From assembly GCA_035535195.1 (NCBI GenBank), contig DATLQK010000051.1, forward strand, positions 1-64,000: 64,000 nt of DNA, read 5' to 3'. Each line of letters starts with the position of its first letter. The first letter of the stretch is position 1. The translations under genes and the position numbers were made by a program. The stretch comes from JACDAN01 sp035535195. GTDB taxonomy: Bacteria; Actinomycetota; Thermoleophilia; Gaiellales; Gaiellaceae. Below, piece by piece: positions 16,793-29,051 of this stretch. The notes under the pieces are model-generated. The model had not been told where the DNA came from. It did not search any database and was given only the letters and a program-made list of their open reading frames with translations.

Positions 16793-17643
16793 TCCGGATC
16801 GCGGACGAGGTGCGCGAGGCGGGGGCGGTCGTCGCGCTCGAGACGACGATCGTGGCGCACGGCTTCCCGCCGGGCGACGGCGTCGAGGTCGCGCTCGAAT
16901 GCGAGCGGCGGGTCCGGGAGGCCGGGGCCGTGCCGGCGACCGTCGGCGTGCTCGACGGCGAGATTCGCGTCGGCCTGACCGAGGACGAGCTGTCCCGGTT
17001 CACAGCGGAGGCGCGGAAGCTCGGCCCGCGCGACCTCGCGGCGTGCGTCGCCCGCGGCGAGACCGGCGCGACGACCGTGGGAGGCACGCTCGCCGTCTGC
17101 CGCCAGGCGGGGATCCGGTTCATGGGCACGGGCGGGATCGGCGGCGTTCACCGCGGGCCGCACCTCGACATCTCCGCCGACCTGATCGAGCTCTCGCGGG
17201 CACCGGTGGTCGTCGTCAGCTCCGGGGTCAAGTCTCTGCTCGACGTGCCGGCCACCGCGGAGCTGCTGGAGACGCTCTGCGTGCCGGTGCTCGGCTGGCG
17301 AACCGAGACGATCCCGCGGTTCTATGACGCGGGGGGCGGGCCGCCGGTCAGCCAGCGGGTCGAGACCGCCGACGACGTCGTCTCGATCGCCCGCAAGCAC
17401 TGGGAGCTGGTGGGCTGCGGAGTCCTGCTGGCGAACCCGCCGCCGCGCAGCATCGACGTCGAGGCGCTGATCGAATCCGCGCTCGACGACGCCCTCGACC
17501 TCGGCACCACCGGACAGGGACTCACTCCGTTCGTCCTCTCGGAGCTCCACGCGCGCAGCGGCGGCGAGACGCTCGCGCTGAACCGGGAGCTCGCTGCCGC
17601 GAACGCCGGGCTCGCGGCCGAGGTCGCGGTCGCCGCCGCATGA
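16789..17643 (+). CDS. psuG: Pseudouridine-5'-phosphate glycosidase
   Basis: 284 aa. Reversibly splits pseudouridine-5'-phosphate into uracil and ribose-5-phosphate. Family stretches are clear: 'VALETTIVAHGFP', 'GVLDGEIRVGL', 'ATTVGGTLAVC', 'FMGTGGIGGVHRG', 'DISADLIEL', 'VVSSGVKSLLD' and 'LLANPPP'. The GTG at 16789 overlaps the previous stop; GAGGAGG lies just upstream. Slightly shorter than the 300-310 aa of characterised enzymes. Confidence 0.94.
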   Translation: MIRIADEVREAGAVVALETTIVAHGFPPGDGVEVALECERRVREAGAVPATVGVLDGEIRVGLTEDELSRFTAEARKLGPRDLAACVARGETGATTVGGTLAVCRQAGIRFMGTGGIGGVHRGPHLDISADLIELSRAPVVVVSSGVKSLLDVPATAELLETLCVPVLGWRTETIPRFYDAGGGPPVSQRVETADDVVSIARKHWELVGCGVLLANPPPRSIDVEALIESALDDALDLGTTGQGLTPFVLSELHARSGGETLALNRELAAANAGLAAEVAVAAA

Positions 17644-18548
17644 GCCGCGAGCTCGAGTTCGACTTCCCGGGGCTCCAAGTCGGGATCGCCGAGTATGAGG
17701 AGGGGCCGACCGGCTGCACCGTCTTCCACCTCCCGCCCGGCGGTGCGGCGTGCTCGGTCGACATCCGAGGCGGCTCGCCCGGCACGCTCGGGAACTACGA
17801 GTGGGCGCACGCCGTCTGCTTCGCCGGCGGCTCGCTCTACGGCCTCGAGGCGGCCTGCGGCGTGGCCGCTGAGCTGATGGCGATGCGCGGCTACACCGTC
17901 GGCTGGACGGACGTCGAGCTCGTCCTCGGCGCGATCGTCTACGACTTCGGGCGGCGCGCCAACGCCGTCTACCCCGACGCCGACCTCGGGCGACAGGCCC
18001 TTCGCGCCGCCCGCGACGGCGTCTTCCCGCTCGGGCGACGCGGCGCCGGGCGGTCGGTGACGGTCGGCAAGACCTTCGGGATGGAAGGCGGCGAGTTCTC
18101 GGGCCAGGGCGGCGCATTCCGTCAGGTCGGCGAGACGAGAATCGCGGTCTTCACCGTGGTGAACGCCTTCGGCGCGATCGTCGACCGCGACGGCAGCGTC
18201 GTGCGGGGCCACTACGACGCCGACCGCCAGGTGCGGCTGAGGCTCGTCGAGGGCCTCGAGGATCAGCTTCCGCAGGCGGCGCCCGGGAACACCACGCTCA
18301 CCCTCGTCGTCACGAACCAGAAGCTGACCCGGCGTGAGCTCCGCCAGCTCGGTGTCCAGGTGCACGCCTCGATGGGCCGGGCGATCCAGCCGTTCCACGC
18401 CCTCGTGGACGGCGACGTCCTCTACACCATCTCGACGAACGAGGTCGAGAACCCGGAGCTCACCAGCATGCGCCTCGGCGTGATCGCGTCCGAGCTCGCC
18501 TGGGACGCCGTGCTCAGCTGCGTCGACGACGAAACCAGTAGCGGATGA
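17640..18548 (+). CDS. P1 (DmpA/NylC-like) N-terminal nucleophile peptidase
   Basis: 302 aa member of the S58/P1 family, which self-cleaves to expose an N-terminal Ser/Thr. 'PGNTTLTLVVT' near residue 217 matches the Asn/Thr autoprocessing site of NylC-type endo-amidases. Other family stretches: 'GGSLYGLEAACGV' and 'AVYPDADLG'. The ATG at 17640 overlaps the psuG stop (ATGA), so it belongs to the pseudouridine transcript. Substrate unknown; family members hydrolyse beta-amino or omega-amino amides. Confidence 0.85.
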   Translation: MSRELEFDFPGLQVGIAEYEEGPTGCTVFHLPPGGAACSVDIRGGSPGTLGNYEWAHAVCFAGGSLYGLEAACGVAAELMAMRGYTVGWTDVELVLGAIVYDFGRRANAVYPDADLGRQALRAARDGVFPLGRRGAGRSVTVGKTFGMEGGEFSGQGGAFRQVGETRIAVFTVVNAFGAIVDRDGSVVRGHYDADRQVRLRLVEGLEDQLPQAAPGNTTLTLVVTNQKLTRRELRQLGVQVHASMGRAIQPFHALVDGDVLYTISTNEVENPELTSMRLGVIASELAWDAVLSCVDDETSSG

Positions 18549-18768
18549 AGTAGAGCGGCGCCGCGATCCCGCCCGCCAGGAACGTCGCGACCCCCCACGC
18601 CGTCGCATGGCGGCTCCCGTGCCGGTCGGCATGCGCGAACACGGCCATCGCCGCAAGCGCCCAGACCGCGACCGCGACGACGAACTGGGCGGGGCTCAGC
18701 TGGTGCAACCTAGGAGGGTCTGGCGGGATGCCGCTCGTCGCGGGGGTGCGATGGTCGTTCCGAGGCAA
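18514..18768 (-). CDS. Small two-helix membrane protein, unknown
   Basis: 84 aa from the ATG at 18768; a TTG at 18708 would give about 64 residues and remove a polar Pro-rich start. Two hydrophobic segments ('FVVAVAVWALAAMAVF' and 'GVATFLAGGIAAPLYFI') are separated by 'HADRHGSRHATAW' and followed by a basic tail. The 3' end overlaps the convergent P1 peptidase gene by 35 bases. Unknown function, though the His-rich link is distinctive. Confidence 0.55.
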   Translation of the reverse strand: MPRNDHRTPATSGIPPDPPRLHQLSPAQFVVAVAVWALAAMAVFAHADRHGSRHATAWGVATFLAGGIAAPLYFIRYWFRRRRS

Positions 18769-18779
18769 GGACGCAGGGA

Positions 18780-18807
18780 GCGCTCGTATCGAGTGAGATA
18801 CGAGCGC
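18780..18807 (-). terminator. Hairpin between the GYD gene and the small membrane protein gene
   Basis: GCGCTCGTATC / GATACGAGCGC is a perfect 11-bp stem with a six-base loop, about 70 bases downstream of the GYD stop on the minus strand. Probably the GYD terminator. The remaining ~100 bases of this gap hold no gene. Confidence 0.65.
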
Positions 18808-18877
18808 GACGGAGGACGCCGTCCTCGGGGCGAGCAGCGCGGCCCCGCGGCACAGACTGCATCTCGCCAGACCTCCT

Positions 18878-19168
18878 TTACGACTGGTTCACGGCACTCA
18901 GGAACTCGTCGATCGACAGCGCGCTCAGCGTCTGGAACTTGGCGCTCCCGCGGGCGCCGAGCGCCACGGAGACCCTGGCGATCGTTGCGGTGTCCGGCGC
19001 CTCGACCACGTTGACGAAGTCGTAGGGGCCGAGGGTCGCCCACTGATGCAGCACCTTCGCGCCGAGCTCCTCGATGTCGGTGTTCACCTCCCGGATCCGG
19101 TCCGGGTTCGACTTCAGCGTCTGGACGCCCTGCGCCGTCAGGTTCGAGAGCAGGATGTAGGTCGGCAT
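18878..19168 (-). CDS. GYD-domain protein
   Basis: 96 aa, full length for the GYD family, named for the Gly-Tyr-Asp motif, here 'GPYDFVNVVEAPD'. 'YILLSNLTAQGVQTLKSNPDR' is typical of the N-terminus. A small dimeric alpha/beta-barrel fold is expected; biochemical function is not established. AAAGGAG sits six bases before the ATG at 19168, giving a strong start. Confidence 0.92.
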   Translation of the reverse strand: MPTYILLSNLTAQGVQTLKSNPDRIREVNTDIEELGAKVLHQWATLGPYDFVNVVEAPDTATIARVSVALGARGSAKFQTLSALSIDEFLSAVNQS

Positions 19169-19201
19169 GCGCGGCTCCTTTCGTGGCTCATGCGCGTGAC
19201 T

Positions 19202-19924
19202 CTATTTCGTCGGCTGCCCTCGCCCACGGGGTGCGGTCAGTCCCTTCCGGACGGGGCCGACGCGCGCCACCTGGTCGAAATAGAGCTGGGCGGCGGCGAG
19301 CAGGACGAGCGGGATCAGGAGCAGGGCCGCGATGAACGCCGCGACGCTCCCAGCGGAGTCGCCGAACTGCACGAGCAGGTACTGCAGGACGCCCGCACTC
19401 ACGAAGGCGACGATCACGATCGCCGCCAGCGATCCCAACGCGTGGACGAAGTCCGCACGGCCGAGCTCGATCGCACGCCGTAGCGCCGCGCTCAGCTCGA
19501 GCTCCTCGGCGACGGCGGCGGGCACCGCGAGGCCGACGAGCGCGAACCACATGAGGGCCGGCAGGATCAGGATCGTTGCGAGGAACGGGACCGGCAGAAG
19601 CACGAGGAGGCCGAGCACGAAAGCGGTCACGAGCGTGCGGCGCGGCGGCCGACGGCCGACCGCGAGCACCGACGCTCCGACGTACGAGATGCTCACCGCC
19701 GGCGCGCCGACGAGCAGGGCGAAGGCGAGCCTCGCCACGCGCGAGACGCCCGAGTCGGCAACCACGGTGAGCGCGATCCCGGCGAGCGTCGGCGGCACTC
19801 CGATCAGGAGCGTCGACCGGAACCGCCGCCCGTACAGCCGCATCGACTCTGCCACGAGCTGGCCGGCGGTGCGCTCCGCAGGCGGCGCGGGGGGCGGCAA
19901 GCCCTTCTGAGCCCCGGAGGCCAC
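19202..19924 (-). CDS. Polytopic membrane protein, unknown
   Basis: 240 aa with about five to six hydrophobic segments after a Pro/Ala-rich N-terminus. 'LVAESMRLYGRRFRSTLLIGVPP' resembles the N-terminal amphipathic stretch of DUF7847-type or glycerophosphodiesterase-associated membrane domains. 'ELSAALRRAIELGRADFVHALGS' matches the mid-protein amphipathic helix in such proteins. No catalytic motif is visible. It is divergent from the proline-rich secreted protein gene; the 89-base gap between them must hold both promoters. Confidence 0.7.
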   Translation of the reverse strand: MASGAQKGLPPPAPPAERTAGQLVAESMRLYGRRFRSTLLIGVPPTLAGIALTVVADSGVSRVARLAFALLVGAPAVSISYVGASVLAVGRRPPRRTLVTAFVLGLLVLLPVPFLATILILPALMWFALVGLAVPAAVAEELELSAALRRAIELGRADFVHALGSLAAIVIVAFVSAGVLQYLLVQFGDSAGSVAAFIAALLLIPLVLLAAAQLYFDQVARVGPVRKGLTAPRGRGQPTK

Positions 19925-20013
19925 GGCGAGACGCTAGCCCGGCGTTCACCTTTCCGGGGGAGGCACCTGTTTTTGGCGTCACCCAACCTTGGTGTGAACC
20001 AGGAATTTCTGCG

Positions 20014-21027
20014 GTGATTGCGGCGAAATCGACCTCGACGCTCCTCCCCTGGCGGCTGGCCGTCCTGCTCGGCGTCGCCGTCCTCGTCCTCTCCGGCGCC
20101 ATGGCCCAGTCGGCCGGTGCGAAGCCGAAGCGGAAGGCGAAGCCGGCCCCGACGTTCGGGCTCTTCAAGTGCCATGTAGAGGACGACGGGAGCCAGCACG
20201 GGAACTGCGGCGACCCCGAGCCGCCGCCTCCGGCGCCGGCCCCTCCGCCCCAACCGCCCGCTCCCCCGGCTCCGCCGCCCCCAACTACGCCGCCGCCGCC
20301 GCCGCCCGCGCCGGAGCCGCCCGCTCCAGCTCCGCCGGCACCCGAGCCTCCGGCTCCGCCCCCTCCGGCGCCCGAGCCGGCGGCTCCGGACGAGCTCGCG
20401 ACGGCGATGCCGGAGCTCGTCGACGCACAGTCGGCGCCCGTCGCGCCCCCGGTGGGCGGCCCGCCGCGCGCCGACGATCCCAGGCCCCCACAGCCTTCGA
20501 CGCCTCCGACTCACCACCAGACGCAGTCCCCGACGACGGGCGTCGTGCCCGACTCGCGCCCGATCGACCTCGGCTCCACGGCGGCGCCCGCGCCCACCGC
20601 GCCGGCGGCGGCCGGCGGCGGCGAGTTCGAGAACTCGACCGACGGCTGGGAGGGTGAGAACGCGGCCCTCTCGCTCGTCCGCGGCGTCGAAGGCCGCGGT
20701 GTCCGCGTCTCGCGCGTGACGACCGGGCAAACCTTCGCCTTCTACGCCAGGAAGGCGCTGCGGCCGCACAGGGCCGGCGCTCCCTACAAGGTGCGGGCGT
20801 TCGTCCGAAGCGTGAGCCCCGGCATGTTCGTCTGCCTTCGCGCGGAGGAGCACACGAGCGGGCCGACGATCACGACCGAGCGCTGTGTCCCGGCCACCTC
20901 CGGCTGGCAGCGGGTGAAGCTCCTCGGGCGGTCGTCCGGCAAGGGCACGAAGGTCTCGTTCTCACTCCACGTGATGGCGGCCCTCGGCGGCAAGAGCTTC
21001 GACGTCGACGGCTTCCGGCTCGGCTGA
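20014..21027 (+). CDS. Secreted proline-rich protein with C-terminal beta-sandwich-like domain
   Basis: 337 aa from GTG at 20014 with AGGA nine bases upstream. A signal peptide (about 1-35) is followed by a basic stretch, a long Pro/Ala tract (about 68-130), a second Pro/Thr region, and a C-terminal domain (about 205-337) beginning 'FENSTDGWEG'. That start and 'RGVRVSRV' resemble carbohydrate-binding or galactose-binding-like domains attached to surface proteins. Likely an extracellular or wall-spanning protein; the ligand is unknown. Confidence 0.7.
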   Translation: MIAAKSTSTLLPWRLAVLLGVAVLVLSGAMAQSAGAKPKRKAKPAPTFGLFKCHVEDDGSQHGNCGDPEPPPPAPAPPPQPPAPPAPPPPTTPPPPPPAPEPPAPAPPAPEPPAPPPPAPEPAAPDELATAMPELVDAQSAPVAPPVGGPPRADDPRPPQPSTPPTHHQTQSPTTGVVPDSRPIDLGSTAAPAPTAPAAAGGGEFENSTDGWEGENAALSLVRGVEGRGVRVSRVTTGQTFAFYARKALRPHRAGAPYKVRAFVRSVSPGMFVCLRAEEHTSGPTITTERCVPATSGWQRVKLLGRSSGKGTKVSFSLHVMAALGGKSFDVDGFRLG

Positions 21028-21051
21028 TCAGCCGATGCGTACACTCGGCGC

Positions 21052-21441
21052 GTGGGTTTCAGCGTCGTGCGGTCGGAGGAGCTCGAGTGGATTACCCGCC
21101 CGCCTGAGCCAGGCGGCGCTGATCGCCACGTCGCGGGCGTCACGGACGCGGCGGGCCTGAAGCACACCCGCGCTAACCTCTGGCGCTACGAGCCCGGGGC
21201 GCGAGGGCGGCGCCACAAGGACCTGCTCCAGGAGGAGACGTTCGTCGTCGTCCGCGGCTCGCTGGCGATGTACCTCGGCGACCCGCCCGAGCGCCACGAG
21301 GTCGGCCAGGGCAGCCTGATCCACGTCGAGGCCGGGACGCCACTCCAGATCGTGAACGAGAGCGGCGAGGATCTCCTCCTCTACATCCACGGCGCCCCGC
21401 CAGAGCGCGGGCACGCCGAGTTCCTGGACTCCGCCGTCTAG
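21052..21441 (+). CDS. Cupin-domain protein
   Basis: 129 aa single-domain cupin. Motif 1 region 'HKDLLQEETFVVVRG' keeps one His and a Glu; motif 2 is 'GSLIHVEAGTPLQIVN'. GTG start at 21052 is 24 bases after the previous stop. The metal-binding set is incomplete, so it may bind a small ligand rather than act as an oxygenase. No pathway link to the adjacent formate dehydrogenase is evident. Confidence 0.82.
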   Translation: MGFSVVRSEELEWITRPPEPGGADRHVAGVTDAAGLKHTRANLWRYEPGARGRRHKDLLQEETFVVVRGSLAMYLGDPPERHEVGQGSLIHVEAGTPLQIVNESGEDLLLYIHGAPPERGHAEFLDSAV

Positions 21442-21460
21442 CGAATCGTAGGATCGCCGC

Positions 21461-22663
21461 GTGGCGACAGTCCTCTGCGTCCTCTACGACGATCCCGTGG
21501 ACGGGTACCCAACGTCGTACCCGCGCGACGACGTCCCGACGATCGAGCGCTACTACGACGGCCAGACGACCCCGACGCCAGAAGCGATCGACTTCACGCC
21601 GGGCGAGCTCCTCGGCAGTGTCTCCGGCGAGCTCGGCCTGAGGAAGTTCCTCGAGGACCGCAGTCACCGTTTCGTCGTCACGTCCGACAAGGACGGACCG
21701 GACTCGATCTTCGAGCGCGAGCTTCGCGAAGCGGAGATCGTGATTTCACAGCCGTTCTGGCCGGCGTACCTGACCGCGGAGCGGATCGCGAACGCTCCCA
21801 AACTGAAGCTGGCACACACGGCTGGAATCGGCTCCGACCACGTCGATCTCCAGGCGGCGATCGACCGCGGGATCACGGTCACCGAGGTGACGTACTCGAA
21901 CAGCATCAGCGTCTCCGAGCACGTGGTCATGCTGATCCTCTCTCTCGTGAGGAACTATCTGCCTGCACACCGATGGGTCCTCGACGGCGGCTGGAACATC
22001 GCGGATTGCGTCTCGCGCTCGTACGACCTCGAAGGGATGCAGGTCGGCACCGTCGCCGCGGGCCGGATCGGTTCGGCCGTGCTCCGCAGGCTGAAGCCCT
22101 TCGAGGTCGGACTCCACTACACCGACCGCCACCGGCTCCCGCCGGAGGTGGAGGAGGAGCTCGGCGTGACGTTCCACGAGGACGTCCAGTCGCTCGTATC
22201 GGTCTGTGATGTCGTCACGATCAACGCGCCGCTCCACCCCGAGACGGAGCACATGTTCGACGACGAGCTGATCTCGAAGATGAAGCGCGGCGCCTATCTC
22301 GTGAACACAGCGCGCGGAAAGATCTGCGATCGCGACGCGGTGGCGCGAGCGTGCGAGTCGGGCCAGCTGGCGGGCTACGCGGGCGACGTCTGGTTCCCGC
22401 AGCCGGCGCCTCAGGAGCACCCCTGGCGGACGATGCCGTACCACGGGATGACACCCCACACGTCCGGGACGAGTCTCTCCGCGCAGGCGCGCTACGCGGC
22501 CGGGACCCGCGAGGTCCTCGAGTCCTGGTTCGAGGGGCGGCCGATCCGCGACGAGTACCTGATCGTCGACGCCGGACGGCTCGCCGGCGCAGGCGCGCAC
22601 TCGTACAGCGAGGGCGATGCCACGGGCGGCTCCGAAGAGGCCGCCCGGTTCAGCGCAGGCTGA
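21461..22663 (+). CDS. fdh: NAD-dependent formate dehydrogenase
   Basis: 400 aa D-2-hydroxyacid-dehydrogenase-fold enzyme that oxidises formate to CO2 with NAD+. It closely follows the methylotroph FDH type: 'QPFWPAYLT', 'AGIGSDHVDLQ', the cofactor loop 'GTVAAGRIG' near residue 196, 'HYTDRHRLP' with the Asp that favours NAD over NADP, catalytic Arg in 'NTARGK', Gln in 'WFPQPAP' and His in 'TPHTSGTS'. The C-terminus 'GAHSYSEGDATGGSEEAA' is also typical. GTG start at 21461. Stands alone without other C1 genes in view. Confidence 0.96.
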   Translation: MATVLCVLYDDPVDGYPTSYPRDDVPTIERYYDGQTTPTPEAIDFTPGELLGSVSGELGLRKFLEDRSHRFVVTSDKDGPDSIFERELREAEIVISQPFWPAYLTAERIANAPKLKLAHTAGIGSDHVDLQAAIDRGITVTEVTYSNSISVSEHVVMLILSLVRNYLPAHRWVLDGGWNIADCVSRSYDLEGMQVGTVAAGRIGSAVLRRLKPFEVGLHYTDRHRLPPEVEEELGVTFHEDVQSLVSVCDVVTINAPLHPETEHMFDDELISKMKRGAYLVNTARGKICDRDAVARACESGQLAGYAGDVWFPQPAPQEHPWRTMPYHGMTPHTSGTSLSAQARYAAGTREVLESWFEGRPIRDEYLIVDAGRLAGAGAHSYSEGDATGGSEEAARFSAG

Positions 22664-22669
22664 GCGGCC

Positions 22670-25141
<2,472 letters not shown>

Positions 25142-25510
25142 CTACTGAACCCTCCGCACCGGCAGCGTCGGCTCCTCCCAGAGCACGAGCTCCCGCTTGT
25201 ACTGGCGCTCGATGTCGCGCATGCGCTCGCGCATCTCACGCTCCATCCGGTCAACCCGCCGGTGCATGCGCTTCAGCTGATCCTCGAGCCGCAGCACCAT
25301 CTCGACGCCGGCGAGGTTCAGCCCGAGCTCCGTGGTCAGCTGCTGGATCAGGCGCAGCCGCTCGATGTCGGACTCCGAGTAGAGGCGCGTGTTGCCGGAG
25401 GTGCGCTTCGGCCGGACGAGGCCCTTCTGCTCGTAGATCCGCAGCGTCTGCGGATGCATGCCGACGAGATCGGCCGCCACGCTGATCATGTAGCGCCCCT
25501 TGTCATCCAT
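25142..25510 (-). CDS. hspR: HspR, MerR-family heat-shock repressor
   Basis: 122 aa. MerR-type winged helix at the N-terminus: 'YMISVAADLVGMHPQTLRIYEQKGLV' followed by 'RTSGNTRLYSESDIERL'. A coiled-coil region (about 75-105) is for dimerisation. HspR represses the dnaK operon by binding HAIR sites with DnaK as co-repressor in other Actinobacteria. The ATG at 25510 overlaps the dnaJ stop by one base. A HAIR-like sequence lies upstream of dnaK, which supports autoregulation. Confidence 0.95.
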   Translation of the reverse strand: MDDKGRYMISVAADLVGMHPQTLRIYEQKGLVRPKRTSGNTRLYSESDIERLRLIQQLTTELGLNLAGVEMVLRLEDQLKRMHRRVDRMEREMRERMRDIERQYKRELVLWEEPTLPVRRVQ

Positions 25511-26583
25511 CAGCGTGTCCCCCTGAGCTGCTCGTACAGCTCGCGCTGCTTCTTCGACAGCTTCTTCGGCACCTCGAGCTTCAGCCGCGCGAGGACATCG
25601 CCCTTGCCGCCCTTCAGCTTCGGCGCGCCGCGACCCTTGATCTTCAAGAGCTTCCCGTGCTCGGAGCCCGCCGGCACCTTCATCGAGACGGGACCGTCCG
25701 GCGTCGGGACGTCGACCTCGGTGCCGAGCGCGGCGTCGGCCGGCGACAGCGGCACGTCGACGACAAGGTCGGCGCCGCGGCGCTCGTAAATCGGCGACGG
25801 CTCGACGCGCGTGACGACGAAGAGGTCCCCGGCGGGGCCGCCGCTCGCCCCGGCCTCGCCCTTGCCCTTGAGGCGAACGCGCGTGCCGTCCTTGACGCCG
25901 GCGGGGATCTTCACCGAATAGCGCTTCGTGCGGCGCTCGCGGCCCGAGCCGTGGCAACGCGGACAGGGATCCTCGATCACGGTGCCGTTCCCGCGGCAGC
26001 GCGGGCAGGGCTGCGAGAGCGCGAAGAGCCCCTGCGACTCGGAGACGACGCCGCGGCCGCGGCACTCCGGGCAGATCTTGGGCGACGTCCCGGGCTTGGC
26101 GCCCGAGCCGCCGCAATCGCTGCAGGCCGTCTCGACTTCGACCGGAATCTTCGTCTCGATCCCCTTCAGCGAGTCCTCGAAGGACAGGTTCACCTGCACC
26201 TCGAGGTCGGCGCCGCGCTGCGGCTGGGCGCGCTGCTGGCGACCGGCACCGCGCCCGAACAGCCCGCCGAAGAGATCGCCGAGGTCCCCGAGGTCGCTGA
26301 TGTTGAAGTCCCCGAAGTCGTACGTGCCGCCGCGCGGATCGAAGCCGCGGCGGCCGTCGGCGGAGCCGAACTGGTCGTAGGCCTTGCGCTTCTCCGGGTC
26401 CGAGAGCACGTCGTAGGCGTGCTGGACCTCCTTGAACCGCTCCTCCGCGGCGGCGTCCCCGGCGTTTCGGTCCGGGTGGTGCTCCCGCGCAAGCTTGCGG
26501 TAGGCCTTTTTGATCTCGTCGGCCGAAGCGCCCTTCGAGACCCCGAGGGCGCCGTAGAGATCCTTAGTCGCCGCCACGCGCAA
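25510..26583 (-). CDS. dnaJ: Chaperone DnaJ
   Basis: 357 aa co-chaperone that stimulates DnaK ATPase. J-domain (about 8-72) with HPD in 'REHHPDRN', a Gly/Phe-rich region, four zinc-finger repeats (CSDCGGSG, CPECRGRG, CPRCRGNG, CPRCHGSG; about 133-200) and two C-terminal beta domains. All cysteine pairs are intact. The gene starts within the last 20 bases of grpE. Confidence 0.97.
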   Translation of the reverse strand: MRVAATKDLYGALGVSKGASADEIKKAYRKLAREHHPDRNAGDAAAEERFKEVQHAYDVLSDPEKRKAYDQFGSADGRRGFDPRGGTYDFGDFNISDLGDLGDLFGGLFGRGAGRQQRAQPQRGADLEVQVNLSFEDSLKGIETKIPVEVETACSDCGGSGAKPGTSPKICPECRGRGVVSESQGLFALSQPCPRCRGNGTVIEDPCPRCHGSGRERRTKRYSVKIPAGVKDGTRVRLKGKGEAGASGGPAGDLFVVTRVEPSPIYERRGADLVVDVPLSPADAALGTEVDVPTPDGPVSMKVPAGSEHGKLLKIKGRGAPKLKGGKGDVLARLKLEVPKKLSKKQRELYEQLRGTR

Positions 26584-27066
26584 TCACCACGCGCGCCGGG
26601 CGGATCACCCGGTCGCCGAGCCTGTAGCCCTTCTGCAGCACCTCGATCACGGTGCCCTCCTCGGCCTCGGACGGCTGCGAGAGCAGGGCTTCGTGGACGT
26701 GAGGGTCGAACCTGCCCTCGGTCGGGACCTCCTCGACCCCTTCCTTGCGGAGGATGTCGGCGAAGGAGCGCGCGACGAGCGCCACGCCCTCCTCCAGCTC
26801 GGCCTCCTCGTGGGCGTGCGCGGCCTCGAGCGCCCGCTCCAGGTCGTCGAGCACCGGGACGAGCTCCTTCACCAGCCGCTCGTGGGCACGCGTGACCAGG
26901 CTCTGCTGGTCACGCGCGACCCGCTTGCGGTAGTTGTCGAACTCCGCCTGGAGGCGCTGGAGCGTGTCGAGCAGCTCGTCGCGCTCCTTGCGGACCGACT
27001 CGAGCTCGTCGACGTCGGGCTCGACCTGCTCGTGCTGCTCCTCGTCCGTCCGAACGTCGTCCGTCA

Positions 27067-27067
<1 letters not shown>
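26564..27067 (-). CDS. grpE: Nucleotide exchange factor GrpE
   Basis: 167 aa. Coiled-coil N-terminal half (about 15-75, including 'LQAEFDNYRKRVARDQ') and C-terminal beta-wing with 'GRFDPHVHEAL' and 'VLQKGYRLGDRVIRPARV', the GrpE signature. Releases ADP from DnaK. The ATG at 27067 overlaps the last base of the dnaK stop, giving tight translational coupling. Confidence 0.96.
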
Positions 27068-28992
<1,925 letters not shown>

Positions 28993-29006
28993 GTGACCTC
29001 CGTGGT

Positions 29007-29027
29007 CTTGAGTCTGCGGAACGGAAA
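29007..29027. promoter_or_regulatory. HAIR-like HspR operator upstream of dnaK
   Basis: CTTGAGT (29007-29013) is a perfect half of the HspR-associated inverted repeat CTTGAGT-N7-ACTCAAG. Seven bases later comes ACGGAAA, matching the second half at 4 of 7 positions. It lies 15 bases in front of the dnaK start in the short divergent region, just where HspR operators are found. The half-degenerate form makes binding an inference. Confidence 0.6.
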
Positions 29028-29051
29028 AAATCTAAGCCCTAGTGTAGCAAG

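Noticed and set aside
20220..20400. Tandem repeat or CRISPR-like array
   Set aside because: It is the Pro/Ala codon tract of a secreted protein; unit lengths vary and there are no spacers.
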